From assembly GCF_022647665.1 (NCBI RefSeq), contig NZ_CP071872.1, positions 7,502,001 through 7,566,000 of the forward strand: 64,000 nucleotides of DNA, read 5' to 3'. Under the pieces are notes generated by a model. That model saw only the letters and a list, made by a program, of their open reading frames with translations. It was not told where the DNA came from and made no database searches. Source of the stretch: Streptomyces formicae. Its GTDB lineage: Bacteria; Actinomycetota; Actinomycetes; Streptomycetales; Streptomycetaceae. The translations under genes and the position numbers were made by a program. This document shows, in pieces, positions 34,837-43,641 of this stretch. Within the stretch, counting starts at the first letter, position 1. Each line of letters begins with the position of its first letter.

Positions 34837-36621
34837 TCAGCGCAGTTCCTCCGGGCACGGCGTACCCCGCGGCAGCTGATACGGCGCCGCCAGCCGGTAC
34901 ACCCCCGGGCGCGGGGCGAGGAGCTCCGTCCACTCGTCCCCCTCCGCGTCCTCCTCCGCCTTCAGCAGGCAGCCGGCCACGTTGACGTACGTCTTGGGCA
35001 ACGTGTCGTCGTCCTCCCGCAGCTTCGACGCCTCCGTCTCCTGCGGCTGCTCCACGCTGCGCCCCTGCTCGTCGACGAGGCCGAGCCACGGCGAGTACGG
35101 GATGCGGATCAGCACCCGGCCCGCCGTGCGCACGTGGATCCGCAGCTCCCCCGCGCCCGCCCGGTCCACCGTCGCCGGCGGGTCGGCCAGGGGCATCGGC
35201 TCCTGGACGGCGAAGAGCTGCCAGTTCGCGTCCGACCAGACCCGCTCGAGATACGGCAGTCCGCCCTCGACCAGCTCCGCCTCCCGGTCGCCGCCCGAGT
35301 CCGGCCTGCCGCTCGGCAGCACGACGTAGTGCACGGCCCAGCGGTCGAGCCACTCGCGGTAGTTGCCGGAGTTGAGGGTGTCGTCGTAGAAGAGCGGGTT
35401 GCGCTCCATGTCGGCCTGCCGGTTCCAGCCGCGCGCGAGGTTGACGTACGGCGCGAGCGCGGAGGCCTCGCGGTGGCTGCTGGCCGGGACGACCTCGACG
35501 CGGCCCTTCTCGGCGCCGACCACCTGGAGCTCGTTCACGAGCGGGGCGAGTTCGCGGGTCCAGGACGCGGCCGGTGCCGTACGGACGATGTCGTCGACGC
35601 TCTTGAAGCCGATCCAGCCGTTGAGCCCGAGGAAGGCGACGAGGACCGCGCCCCACTTGAGGGTGCCCGGCACGGTGTACGGCAGCGCCGCCAGCAGCAG
35701 CACGCCCGCGAACAGCATCGCGAGCCGCGAGACGTTCGAGCCGATCTGCGAGTCGACGAGGAAGGTGAGGAGGGTCCCGGCGGCGTACACCGCGGCCGCG
35801 GTGCGGACCGTCCGCCACTCCTTCGGTACGAGGACGAGGACGAGCACCCCGAAGAGAAACGGCAGCGACGCCGTCGCGAGCGACATCGGCTGTGTGCCCG
35901 AGAACGGGAACAGCCACGCCGACAGCGCCACGACCGCGGCCGGCGCGAGCCCGAGCGCGTACGCCCCCGGGCGCCGCTTGTTGAGGAACAGCGCCGCCGC
36001 GACGACCCCGAGGAACAGCCCGGCGACCGGGCTCGACGCGGTGGCGAGGCCGGCGAGCGGCGCGGCGGCGGCGGCCTTCGCCCACCGCTTCTTCCGCCAG
36101 CGGTAGGGCCAGCAGAAGACGGCCGCGACCGCCCCCAGGGCGAAGAGCATCCCGAGCCCGAACGTGACCCGGCCGGACAGCGCGTTGCACAGGAACGCGA
36201 ACACCGCGGCGAGCGCACAGGCCATCGGGTTGCGGACGGCCCGGATGCGGGTGAGGACCAGCGCGGTCAGCGCGGCGGACAGCGTGCCGACGATCATCAT
36301 CGTCGTCCGTACGCCGAGGACGGACATGAGGTAGGGGGACACCACGCTGTACGAGACGGGGTGCATCCCGCCGTACCAGGCGAGGTTGTACGCGGAGTCG
36401 GGGTGCCGTCCGACGAACTCGGCCCAGGCGTCCTGGGCGGCCAGATCGCCACCGCTGTTCGCGAAGGCGAAGAACCAGACGACGTGGGCGACGCCCGCGA
36501 CGAGAGTGGCTGCGATGACCGGGTGGCTCAGGGCGCGGCGGGCGCGCTGCCGCAGGCTGTCGTGGACGTACGCGTCGACCTCGTGGTCGGCGTACGCCGG
36601 CGGCGGCTCAGCGGTGATCAC
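34837..36621 (-). CDS. Polytopic membrane protein of unknown function
   Basis: The 594-residue protein has about ten to twelve predicted membrane helices in the first 370 residues and a soluble C-terminal domain of about 220. The order resembles bacterial GT-C or O-antigen-ligase-like membrane proteins, but I see no diagnostic catalytic motif beyond the acidic residues after the first helix (LAAQDAWAEFVGRHPDSAYN). The gene is in a conserved Streptomyces neighbourhood next to a D-Ala-D-Ala carboxypeptidase, so a role in cell-envelope assembly is reasonable but unproven. The start GTG overlaps no other gene. Confidence 0.6.
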   Translation of the reverse strand: MITAEPPPAYADHEVDAYVHDSLRQRARRALSHPVIAATLVAGVAHVVWFFAFANSGGDLAAQDAWAEFVGRHPDSAYNLAWYGGMHPVSYSVVSPYLMSVLGVRTTMMIVGTLSAALTALVLTRIRAVRNPMACALAAVFAFLCNALSGRVTFGLGMLFALGAVAAVFCWPYRWRKKRWAKAAAAAPLAGLATASSPVAGLFLGVVAAALFLNKRRPGAYALGLAPAAVVALSAWLFPFSGTQPMSLATASLPFLFGVLVLVLVPKEWRTVRTAAAVYAAGTLLTFLVDSQIGSNVSRLAMLFAGVLLLAALPYTVPGTLKWGAVLVAFLGLNGWIGFKSVDDIVRTAPAASWTRELAPLVNELQVVGAEKGRVEVVPASSHREASALAPYVNLARGWNRQADMERNPLFYDDTLNSGNYREWLDRWAVHYVVLPSGRPDSGGDREAELVEGGLPYLERVWSDANWQLFAVQEPMPLADPPATVDRAGAGELRIHVRTAGRVLIRIPYSPWLGLVDEQGRSVEQPQETEASKLREDDDTLPKTYVNVAGCLLKAEEDAEGDEWTELLAPRPGVYRLAAPYQLPRGTPCPEELR

Positions 36622-36753
36622 TTCGGCTCATCCCGTCCGTTCCGTTCCCGCGTACGCGGTCCCGTCCCCATACGTACAGGGACGCGTTACGGGGATGTCA
36701 CGTTGCCCGGACGCTAGCACGGGCGTTCTTACGGGCGTTCTGGTACGGCAAAG

Positions 36754-36796
36754 CCGCGGCCCCGGTACGGGGTGGTGCTCCGTACCGGGGCCGCGG
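36754..36796 (-). terminator. Strong terminator hairpin downstream of the carboxypeptidase
   Basis: A perfect 17-base stem (36,754-36,770 with 36,780-36,796) has a nine-base loop. It lies 36 bases after the carboxypeptidase stop on the minus strand. Confidence 0.8.
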
Positions 36797-36831
36797 GCGC
36801 CGGGTCAGGCGCTTCCGACGCGTCCGACGGG

Positions 36832-39138
36832 TCAGGCGATGCGGGTCAGCTTCGCGCCGAAGCCGGGCTCCACCAGGTCGCCCTGGAGCACGATGGGCGA
36901 CGACGCCTTGCCGGTGCCGCTGCCGACCGAGACCTCGCCGACGACCGTGCCGGCCTTCGCGGTGTGCGGGATCGGGGCCTTGCCCGCGCTGATCGTGAGG
37001 TCGACCTTGAGGCCCTGCCAGCCGAGCGCCTTCACGTCCTTGGTCGCGACGACCGGGTAGTGGCCGCCCAGGCCGTCGTCCACGTACCCGACGACGTCGC
37101 CCTTCTTGACGACGGTCGCCGAGGTGACGGCGGACTGGGCCGCCTTGATCAGCTTGAGGCTGTCCTGGAGCGAGGCCTGGAGCTTGGCGTCGACCGTGGC
37201 CCCACGCTGGATGCCGAAGACGGCGCCGTAGATGCGGCGGACCTTGCCGTCGACCTCGATGTTGGCGGACCAGAGGAGATTGCCGCCGGCCGGGGTCGAG
37301 GAGCCGGTCTTGATGCCGCTGACACCGGGGTTCAGCAGGATGTTGTTGTTGTTGTAGATCTTCTGGTCGATGCCCTCGATCGTGATGTCGGGGGTGTCGA
37401 CGATCTCCCGGAACACGTCGTACTGCATGACCGCCTTGGCCAGCTTCAGCTGGTCGGTGGCGGTGGAGACGGTCGTCTTCTCCAGACCGCTCGGGTCCGT
37501 GTACGTCGTGTCGGCCATGCCGAGCTCCTCGGCCGCGGCGTTCATCTTCTCGACGAACGCGGCTTCGGAGTCGGAGTCCCAGCGGGCGAGCAGACGCGCC
37601 GCGTTGTTCCCGGACGGGATCATCAGCAGTTGCAGCATCTGCTTCTCGCTGAACTTCTGGCCCTTGCGGATGGGGGCCGTCGACTCGTCCGCGGCTCGGG
37701 ACTCGTCGTCGGCCTTCTGGTCGACCTCGATCTGCGGGCCGGTCTCCTCGCCCTTGATCGGGTGGTTCTTGAGGATCACGTACGCGGTCATCGTCTTGGC
37801 GACGCTCGCGATCGGGGCGGGCTCCTGGGCGCCGTGGGTGCCGAGGCTGCCGACGCCCTCGACGTCGACCGCCGACTGGCCCTCGGCGGGCCACGGCAGT
37901 TCGATCCCGGCGCCGTCGAAGGTGTACTCGGACTTGGCGGTCAGCGTGAGGACGGGCTCCGGAAGCGGACGTACGAGCTGTACGACCGCGAAGACGATCA
38001 GGAGCAGCACGGCCAGCGGCGTCCAGATCTTGAACCGCCGCAGGACCGTCCGGACCGGGGTCTGGGCCGGCGGAGGCGTGTTCGTCAGCTCGGCGAGCAG
38101 GTCGAGCGGGGGCTTGGGCGGCAGTGGCTGCTGCTTGGTCCGCTCGGGCTCCGTGAGCGACGCGGGCGTGGCGGCGGCGGGCTGGGCGGGCGCCTTGGGC
38201 CGTGCGGGGCGCGCAGGCGTCGCCACGTCGTCGCGGCGCAGCGCCACGAACTTGCTGGTGCGCTCGGCATCGGACTCCGGCTTGGGCGCGGGCTCGGCCC
38301 CCGGGACGGTCTTCGCGGGCGGCGGGGGGATCTTGAGCGCGGTGGTGGGCTGGTCCACGGCCGGCCGCGGCAACTTCTTGAACACCGCGGTGGGCTGGTC
38401 GACCGGCGCGTCGTCCTCGGACGGAGCGCTGTCGGAGTCCTCGTCGTCCTCGTCGTCCTCGTCGTCGTCTTCGACCTCGGAGTCCTCGGAGTCCTCGGAG
38501 TCGGCGTCGGCGGGCGCGTCGTCGGAGTCGGCCTCGGCTTCCGGCTCGACGGAGTCGTCACCCGCGTCCGCGTCCTCGGCGTCCTCGGCGGCGGCTTCCG
38601 GCTCGACGGAGTCGTCAGCAGTGTCCGCGCCCTCGGTGTCCTCGGCGGCGGCTTCCGGCTCGACGGAGTCGTCAGCAGTGTCCGCGCCCTCGGTGTCCTC
38701 GGCGGCCTCGGCGGCCTCCACGTCGTTCACGTCTGCCTCGTCCGCGTCCGCGTCCGCCTCGGCATCGTTGTCCGACTCGTCGGTGCCCTCGGAGACGTCG
38801 TCTTCCGCTTCCGCCCGCCCCGCCCTGGACACCCACGCCGCGACCGCCGCCCGCAGCCGGGCGTCCTCGCCGTCCGAGGCAGCCTCTGGCGCCTCCGCGG
38901 CCTCGCCGGCGGCCTCCGGGGCCTCGTCAGCAGCCTCGTCGCCCGCCGCGGCAGGGGACGGCACGGTCGTGAACACCGCCGTCGGCTGGTCGACCCGGTC
39001 GTCGCCCGGGTCGTCGCCCCGCTCCTCGACCCGCGCCTCCGCCCCGCGGAAAACGGCAAGCCTCGGATCGCGCTCGCCCGGAGTCGTCTCCCCCGACGAC
39101 TTCTGCTGCTCCGACTTGTCGGGGGACTCGCCCGCCAC
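36832..39138 (-). CDS. D-alanyl-D-alanine carboxypeptidase (S11) with long acidic N-terminal arm
   Basis: The 768-residue protein is a penicillin-binding protein of the DacA/PBP5 type. The active-site motifs are S-x-x-K in PIASVAKTMTAYVIL (about residue 446), S-x-N in PSGNNAARLL (about 510) and K-T-G in SGIKTGSSTPAGG (about 609). One membrane helix (about residues 370-390) precedes the catalytic domain. The N-terminal 350 residues are cytoplasmic, low-complexity and acidic, with exact 19-residue repeats and several F/V-x-x-(V/L)-P-x-P-x-V-D-Q-P-T segments. GTG 39,138 is preferred because of GGAGGAGG upstream; an ATG 48 bases earlier lacks one. It trims peptidoglycan stem peptides; the arm probably recruits partners. 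Confidence 0.88.
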   Translation of the reverse strand: MAGESPDKSEQQKSSGETTPGERDPRLAVFRGAEARVEERGDDPGDDRVDQPTAVFTTVPSPAAAGDEAADEAPEAAGEAAEAPEAASDGEDARLRAAVAAWVSRAGRAEAEDDVSEGTDESDNDAEADADADEADVNDVEAAEAAEDTEGADTADDSVEPEAAAEDTEGADTADDSVEPEAAAEDAEDADAGDDSVEPEAEADSDDAPADADSEDSEDSEVEDDDEDDEDDEDSDSAPSEDDAPVDQPTAVFKKLPRPAVDQPTTALKIPPPPAKTVPGAEPAPKPESDAERTSKFVALRRDDVATPARPARPKAPAQPAAATPASLTEPERTKQQPLPPKPPLDLLAELTNTPPPAQTPVRTVLRRFKIWTPLAVLLLIVFAVVQLVRPLPEPVLTLTAKSEYTFDGAGIELPWPAEGQSAVDVEGVGSLGTHGAQEPAPIASVAKTMTAYVILKNHPIKGEETGPQIEVDQKADDESRAADESTAPIRKGQKFSEKQMLQLLMIPSGNNAARLLARWDSDSEAAFVEKMNAAAEELGMADTTYTDPSGLEKTTVSTATDQLKLAKAVMQYDVFREIVDTPDITIEGIDQKIYNNNNILLNPGVSGIKTGSSTPAGGNLLWSANIEVDGKVRRIYGAVFGIQRGATVDAKLQASLQDSLKLIKAAQSAVTSATVVKKGDVVGYVDDGLGGHYPVVATKDVKALGWQGLKVDLTISAGKAPIPHTAKAGTVVGEVSVGSGTGKASSPIVLQGDLVEPGFGAKLTRIA
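38584..38697 (-). repeat. Two exact 57-bp tandem repeats coding for a 19-residue acidic unit
   Basis: 38,584-38,640 and 38,641-38,697 are identical. The unit encodes an acidic EAAAEDTEGADTADDSVEP-like stretch. A third, diverged unit follows on the plus-strand left side. They lie in the acidic arm of the carboxypeptidase, so the arm length can be expected to vary between strains. Confidence 0.85.
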
Positions 39139-39330
39139 CGTGCCTCCTCCATGCCTACGCGCCGCGAACGCCGCTGTCCGAACCATCTACCAGTGTCCTG
39201 TGTGAGCGCTTGGCCCCCGTGCTAGACGAGAACGACATACCTACCGGTTCCCGTACGAAGCACACAGGCGCTCTCGACAGACCAATGTGAGAGGCGTCAC
39301 CCTGTCATTCATCCACGCGGGGAGGCATGG

Positions 39331-40056
39331 ATGGGCAGGAGCCGCAGAACACTTCCGGAGGAGCTTCTGCTGCTCGCTCTGGACCCGACCACGGGTACCA
39401 CAGCGCAGCCGCAGTCGCTCGACCTCGGCCTGGCGGGAGCGCAGCTAGTGGAGCTGGCTCTGGCAGGACGGATAGCCCCTGATGGGGATCGTATCGCCGT
39501 GGTGATGCCACGGCCGACAGGAGATCCGACTCTGGACTCCGCACTGGAACTGCTGCGCAGGCGCGGCAGTCCGGTACGGGCCGTCCACTGGATCGGCGGG
39601 CCCCGGCTGGGGTTGCGCCAGACCTACCTCTCGCATCTGGAGCGGTGCGGCATGGTGCATGCCGTGGCGGGCCAGATGTGCGGGGTGCTGCCGACGACTC
39701 GCTATCAGGCGACGGACACGGCGATCAGCCGGGAGATCAGGGCCCGGCTGGACAGTGCGATCCGCACCGGCGTACCGCCGGACCCGCGGACCGCGGCGCT
39801 CGCTGCGCTGGCCCACGCGGTCGGTCTCGGCAAGCACCTGTACCCCGGAAACGAGGGGCGCTCGTCGCGCTCCCGGCTCCGGGACCTGATCAGGCACGAC
39901 CCCATGGGCGGTCTCGTGGCGCACGCCGTGATGGACGTCCAGAACGGTGTGGCCGCACAGCCACGCCGTAACTCCGCCCCGGGCAGCCGCCCGTCAGCGG
40001 GCGCCGTACCGGTGCAGCCGGGCCGCGGAAGCATGGCCCGCGCCGCCGTGCACTGA
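39331..40056 (+). CDS. GPP34/GOLPH3-like phosphoprotein
   Basis: The 241-residue protein begins LPEELLLLALDPTTGT and continues LDLGLAGAQLVELALAGRIA, then PVRAVHWIGGPRLG. That is the characteristic opening of GPP34/GOLPH3-type proteins, common in actinobacteria. In eukaryotes the family binds phosphoinositides at the Golgi; the bacterial role is unknown. The basic C-terminus is low-complexity. ATG 39,331 has GGGGAGG five bases upstream. It is divergent from the carboxypeptidase gene with about 190 bases between the starts. Confidence 0.82.
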   Translation: MGRSRRTLPEELLLLALDPTTGTTAQPQSLDLGLAGAQLVELALAGRIAPDGDRIAVVMPRPTGDPTLDSALELLRRRGSPVRAVHWIGGPRLGLRQTYLSHLERCGMVHAVAGQMCGVLPTTRYQATDTAISREIRARLDSAIRTGVPPDPRTAALAALAHAVGLGKHLYPGNEGRSSRSRLRDLIRHDPMGGLVAHAVMDVQNGVAAQPRRNSAPGSRPSAGAVPVQPGRGSMARAAVH

Positions 40057-40080
40057 GCACCACCACTGAGCACCAGCAGT

Positions 40081-40125
40081 GGGCACCACCAGTGGCACGG
40101 CCACTGGGCACCACCAGTGGCACGG
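40081..40125 (+). repeat. Short tandem repeat, 25-bp period
   Basis: GGGCACCACCAGTGGCACGG occurs exactly at 40,081-40,100 and 40,106-40,125, with related GAGCACCA units upstream from 40,056. The unit contains an inverted CCACTGG/CCAGTGG and may form hairpins. It lies just after the GPP34 stop. Confidence 0.8.
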
Positions 40126-40346
40126 CAACAGCACAACGCGCAACACCAGGCGCACAAGACCCGGTTCGGGAGCCGCACCGAGCGCGCGGGGCAGTCGTCG
40201 AGACTACCCCGCGCGCTCGCCTTGTCGTGCGTGTCGTCATTTTCCAGCGCAGGCCGCACCATTGGTGGCAGTCTGCTGAGGCGTAGACACGCACAGCGAC
40301 AAAGCCGTGCGAGAAGCAGGATTTCGCAGCCGGAGGTGCAGTTTCC

Positions 40347-41204
40347 GTGGCGTCCAGTGTCAACCCCACCGTCAGGCGCCGCCGCTTGGGCCAGGAGCTG
40401 CGTCGGCTCCGCGAGCTCAAGGGCATGACCGCGGAGGAGGTGGCGGAGCGCCTTCTCGTCTCCCAGTCGAAGATCAGCCGGCTGGAGAACGGCCGGCGGT
40501 CGATCAGCCAGCGCGACGTCCGCGATCTCTGCGGGGTGTACGAGGTCGAGGACCACCGGGTCGTGGACTCCCTGATGCAGATGGCCAAGGACTCCCGCCA
40601 GCAGGGCTGGTGGCACGCCTTCGGCGACATCCCGTACAGCGTCTACATCGGCCTGGAGACCGACGCCGCGAGCCTGCGGGTGTACGAGCCGCAGATCGTG
40701 CCCGGTCTGCTCCAGACCCGGACGTACGCGGAGGCCCTCATCACCGGCGCGCTGCCCGAGTCGCCGGTCAGCGACGTCGAGAAGCGCGTCCAGGTCAGGA
40801 TGCGCCGGCAGGAGCGCATCCAGACGCCCGACAACCCGCTGCGGCTGTGGGCGGTGGTCGACGAGGCGGCCCTGCGCCGGGTCGTGGGCAACCGGCAGCT
40901 GATGCGCGAGCAGCTGGAGTTCCTCGTCGAGCAGTCGCAGCTGCCGCATGTCACGGTCCAGGTGCTGCCGTTCGACATGGGTGCGCATCCGGGCATCACC
41001 GGGCATTACGCCGTGCTGGAGTTCCCCGACGCGTCGGACTCGAGCGTCGTCTACATCGAGGGCGTCACCAGCGACCTTTACCTGGAGAAGGCGAACGACG
41101 TCCACAAATACACCGTGATGTACGAGCACTTGCGCGCTCAGGCGCTGAACGCCGACCAGACCCGCGAGTTCATCGAGGACATCGCCAAGGGGTACGCGAG
41201 GTGA
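40347..41204 (+). CDS. Scr1-type HTH transcriptional regulator (DUF5753)
   Basis: This 285-residue regulator has an XRE-type helix-turn-helix at residues about 10-65 (RLGQELRRLRELKGMTAEEV, then SQSKISRLENGRRSI). A DUF5753 C-terminal domain follows, with SLRVYEPQIVPGLLQTRTYA and QLPHVTVQVLPFDMGAHPG. This is the Scr1/WhiJ-like family of Streptomyces developmental regulators. GTG 40,347 has GGAGG upstream. A DUF397 gene follows at 41,391, the standard partner of this family; the two are thought to act as an antagonistic pair. Confidence 0.88.
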   Translation: MASSVNPTVRRRRLGQELRRLRELKGMTAEEVAERLLVSQSKISRLENGRRSISQRDVRDLCGVYEVEDHRVVDSLMQMAKDSRQQGWWHAFGDIPYSVYIGLETDAASLRVYEPQIVPGLLQTRTYAEALITGALPESPVSDVEKRVQVRMRRQERIQTPDNPLRLWAVVDEAALRRVVGNRQLMREQLEFLVEQSQLPHVTVQVLPFDMGAHPGITGHYAVLEFPDASDSSVVYIEGVTSDLYLEKANDVHKYTVMYEHLRAQALNADQTREFIEDIAKGYAR

Positions 41205-41390
41205 CGTACGGGTAACGAAGCTGTGGGGCGGGCACGGTACACCGTGGCAACCGTTTCCCGGAAGCCCAGTATGGAATATGCCATCCGGTCGGGTGAACGG
41301 CCGTTCTCAGGAACAGAGGCCGCCAAGTAGCGTCGTGATCACGCCGTCAAGAACGTCGGCGGCAACGGCCAACCTGAACCGGAGATTCAC

Positions 41391-41591
41391 ATGGCTATTC
41401 AAAAGGGCGCCCTGGACACGTGGACCAAGTCCTCGTACTCCGGCGGAAACGGCGCTTGTGTCGAGGTCAAGTCCCCCGTCGAGCAGGCCGTCGCCGTACG
41501 CGACTCCAAGGTCCCCGCCGGCCCGAACCTCACCTTCGTCCCCGAGTCGTGGAACGCGTTCGTGCACGAGGTGAGCAACGGTTCCCTCTAG
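41391..41591 (+). CDS. DUF397 domain protein, partner of the Scr1-type regulator
   Basis: The 66-residue protein has the DUF397 core W(T)KSSYSGGNGACVEV, then VAVRDSKVP and FVPESWNAFV. Such proteins are small partners of Scr1/WhiJ-like HTH regulators. ATG 41,391 has GGAG upstream. It stands 187 bases downstream of the regulator gene in the same direction, far enough to have its own promoter. Confidence 0.88.
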   Translation: MAIQKGALDTWTKSSYSGGNGACVEVKSPVEQAVAVRDSKVPAGPNLTFVPESWNAFVHEVSNGSL

Positions 41592-41742
41592 GACCCGGAA
41601 CCTCGCCTCACCTCCTCATCCCATCGTCGCTCGACCGTACTCACACCGTTCGGCAACGAACAGAGCCCTCTCGACTGGTCCGCCGTCCCGGCCGAGGGGG
41701 CTCGGCGTTTCCCGCCACGAACGACAGGCCCTGGACAGCCGT

Positions 41743-42570
41743 TCAGCGCAGCTGGTCGACGTAGCGGTCCGTCCCCGGCACCGTCGGGACGAACGGCGCC
41801 ACCAGCTCCACCCGCCCCAGCTCCCCCGCGTCCAGATCCGCGAAGTGCGCCTCCCAGCAGGCGCGGGGGTCCTGCTCCAGGAACCAGAGCAGCGTCAGCC
41901 GCGCGTCGACGCCCTCCACCTGCTTCACGTACGACATCCGGTCGAGCGGCAGCGGCGTCGGCCGGAAGACCGTCACCATCGCGGCCGGAGAGCCGGCGAG
42001 CCGCTTCGGCAGCGACCGCGACCGCAGCCACTCCAGCAGCTCCGCCCGCTGCTCCGGCCCGTCCGCGTCGATCACCTCCACGACCAGACCCGCGTACGGA
42101 TGGTCGAGCGCGTGATAGTCGCGCGGGCCCGCGGCGCCGTCCCGGTAGACGGTCGCGACATGGTCCTGGAAGGCCGTGAAGACGTGCGTACGGTCGTGGT
42201 AGACGCGGCCGTCGCGGTTGAGCCGTTTGTTGATGCCGACGGTCCACTTCATATGGTCGTCGTAGCGCCCCTCGGTGATCCAGTAGGTGGAGATGTAGCA
42301 CCCGGCGGTCACCGGCTGGGCGATGGCGGACTTCTCCGGGTAGCGCAGCAGTTGCAGCTCCCGGGTCGCCACCCAGCGCCGCCCCGCGTACATCCAGGGC
42401 ATCGCCATCGCACCCGCGTAGTAGTGGTCGTCCTCGTACCAGCGGTTGTACGCGTACTCATGGCCGGGCTGCGGCTCGACCATGGTGATCAGGGCGTGGC
42501 CGGGGCGGACTCCGTACGGGCCCACGGCCGCCAGATCCGCGTACACCTCGGACCGGGTGTCCTCGCTCAC
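41743..42570 (-). CDS. Hypothetical protein, EthD-like dimeric barrel possible
   Basis: I do not recognise this 275-residue protein. It contains two regions that look like ferredoxin-like alpha/beta repeats (ALITMVEPQPGHEYAYNRWY; VVEVIDADGPEQRAELLEWL), consistent with the dimeric alpha-beta barrel or EthD-type fold. Those proteins often bind a small aromatic ligand. There is no signal peptide. It is divergent from the SDR gene with 81 bases between starts, so a shared pathway is likely but not shown. GTG 42,570 has AAGGGGAG upstream. Confidence 0.55.
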   Translation of the reverse strand: MSEDTRSEVYADLAAVGPYGVRPGHALITMVEPQPGHEYAYNRWYEDDHYYAGAMAMPWMYAGRRWVATRELQLLRYPEKSAIAQPVTAGCYISTYWITEGRYDDHMKWTVGINKRLNRDGRVYHDRTHVFTAFQDHVATVYRDGAAGPRDYHALDHPYAGLVVEVIDADGPEQRAELLEWLRSRSLPKRLAGSPAAMVTVFRPTPLPLDRMSYVKQVEGVDARLTLLWFLEQDPRACWEAHFADLDAGELGRVELVAPFVPTVPGTDRYVDQLR

Positions 42571-42651
42571 GACGCTCCCCTTCCTTCCTCCGTCCGACGG
42601 ACCTACTCTGACGCTCCGTCAGATGGATGACCAGAGCCGGGAGCCGCCGAG

Positions 42652-43434
42652 ATGCTGCTGCAGGGGAAGACCGTCATCGTGTCCGGCGTCGGCGCCGGGC
42701 TCGGGCACCAGGTCGCCGCGACCGTCGTACGGGACGGCGGCAACGCCGTCCTGGGCGCGCGCACCGAGGCGAACCTCGCCAAGACCGCCGCCGAGCTGGA
42801 CCCCGAAGGCGCGCACACCGCCCACCGCCCCACCGACATCGCCGACGAGGCCCAGTGCGAGGCGCTCGCGGCCCTGGCCGTGGAGCGCTTCGGGGGGATC
42901 GACGCGGTCGTCCATGTCGCGGCCTGGGACAGCTACTTCGGCGGCCTGGCGGACGCCGACTTCGCCACCTGGCAGCGGGTCCTCGACGTCAACCTGCTGG
43001 GCACCCTGCGGATGACCCGCGCCTGCCTCCCGGCACTCAAGGAGCGCGGCGGCTCGGTCGTCATCATCGGCACCCAGTCGTCGGTGGCGGCACCCTCCCA
43101 GGTCCGCCAGGCCGCGTACGCGGCCTCCAAGGGGGCGCTCACCTCGGCCATGTACTCCCTGGCGCGCGAGCTGGGCCCTCACCGGATCCGGGTCAACACC
43201 GTGCTGCCCGGCTGGATGTGGGGGCCGCCGGTCGAGGCGTACGTCCAGTTCACGGCGCACACCGAGGGCGTGCCGGAGTCCGAGGTGCTCGGCCGGCTGA
43301 CCGAGCGGATGGCGCTGCCCGAACTCGCCACGGACGGGGACGTGGCGGAGGCGGCGGCCTTCCTCGCCTCCGACCGGGCGCGGTCGATCACGGGGCAGTC
43401 GCTGCTGGTCAACGCAGGCGAGCTGATGCGGTAG
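42652..43434 (+). CDS. Short-chain dehydrogenase/reductase
   Basis: This 260-residue NAD(P)-dependent oxidoreductase of the classical SDR family has a nucleotide-binding VSGVGAGLGHQVA (about residues 10-22) and a catalytic YAASKGAL (Y-x-x-x-K, about residue 156). Upstream is the Ser of GTQSSVAAP, and the C-terminal SITGQSLLVNAGELMR is the usual ending. The substrate is unknown. The neighbouring divergent barrel-like protein may share the pathway. GGGAG precedes ATG 42,652. A strong terminator follows. Confidence 0.9.
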   Translation: MLLQGKTVIVSGVGAGLGHQVAATVVRDGGNAVLGARTEANLAKTAAELDPEGAHTAHRPTDIADEAQCEALAALAVERFGGIDAVVHVAAWDSYFGGLADADFATWQRVLDVNLLGTLRMTRACLPALKERGGSVVIIGTQSSVAAPSQVRQAAYAASKGALTSAMYSLARELGPHRIRVNTVLPGWMWGPPVEAYVQFTAHTEGVPESEVLGRLTERMALPELATDGDVAEAAAFLASDRARSITGQSLLVNAGELMR

Positions 43435-43454
43435 CCGCCGCCACGCGCCCCGTC

Positions 43455-43488
43455 GGGCCGCACGGGCGAAGTCCGCCCGGTGCGGCCC
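43455..43488 (+). terminator. Rho-independent terminator after the SDR gene
   Basis: The left arm GGGCCGCACGGGCG (43,455-43,468) pairs with the right arm CGCCCGGTGCGGCCC (43,474-43,488) with a one-base bulge, and TTTT follows. Confidence 0.8.
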
Positions 43489-43641
43489 CTTTTACACCCC
43501 TCCTCAGTCATGGATGTGAACAGAGGTCAATGAATAGAACGATTTTACTTCCCCTTGACCTTTCAACGCGTTGTCGCAGCCAGTCGCATGGCCACACCAT
43601 GAACGGCGTTCACAAGACGGACCCCTGGAGGGGGACAGGAC

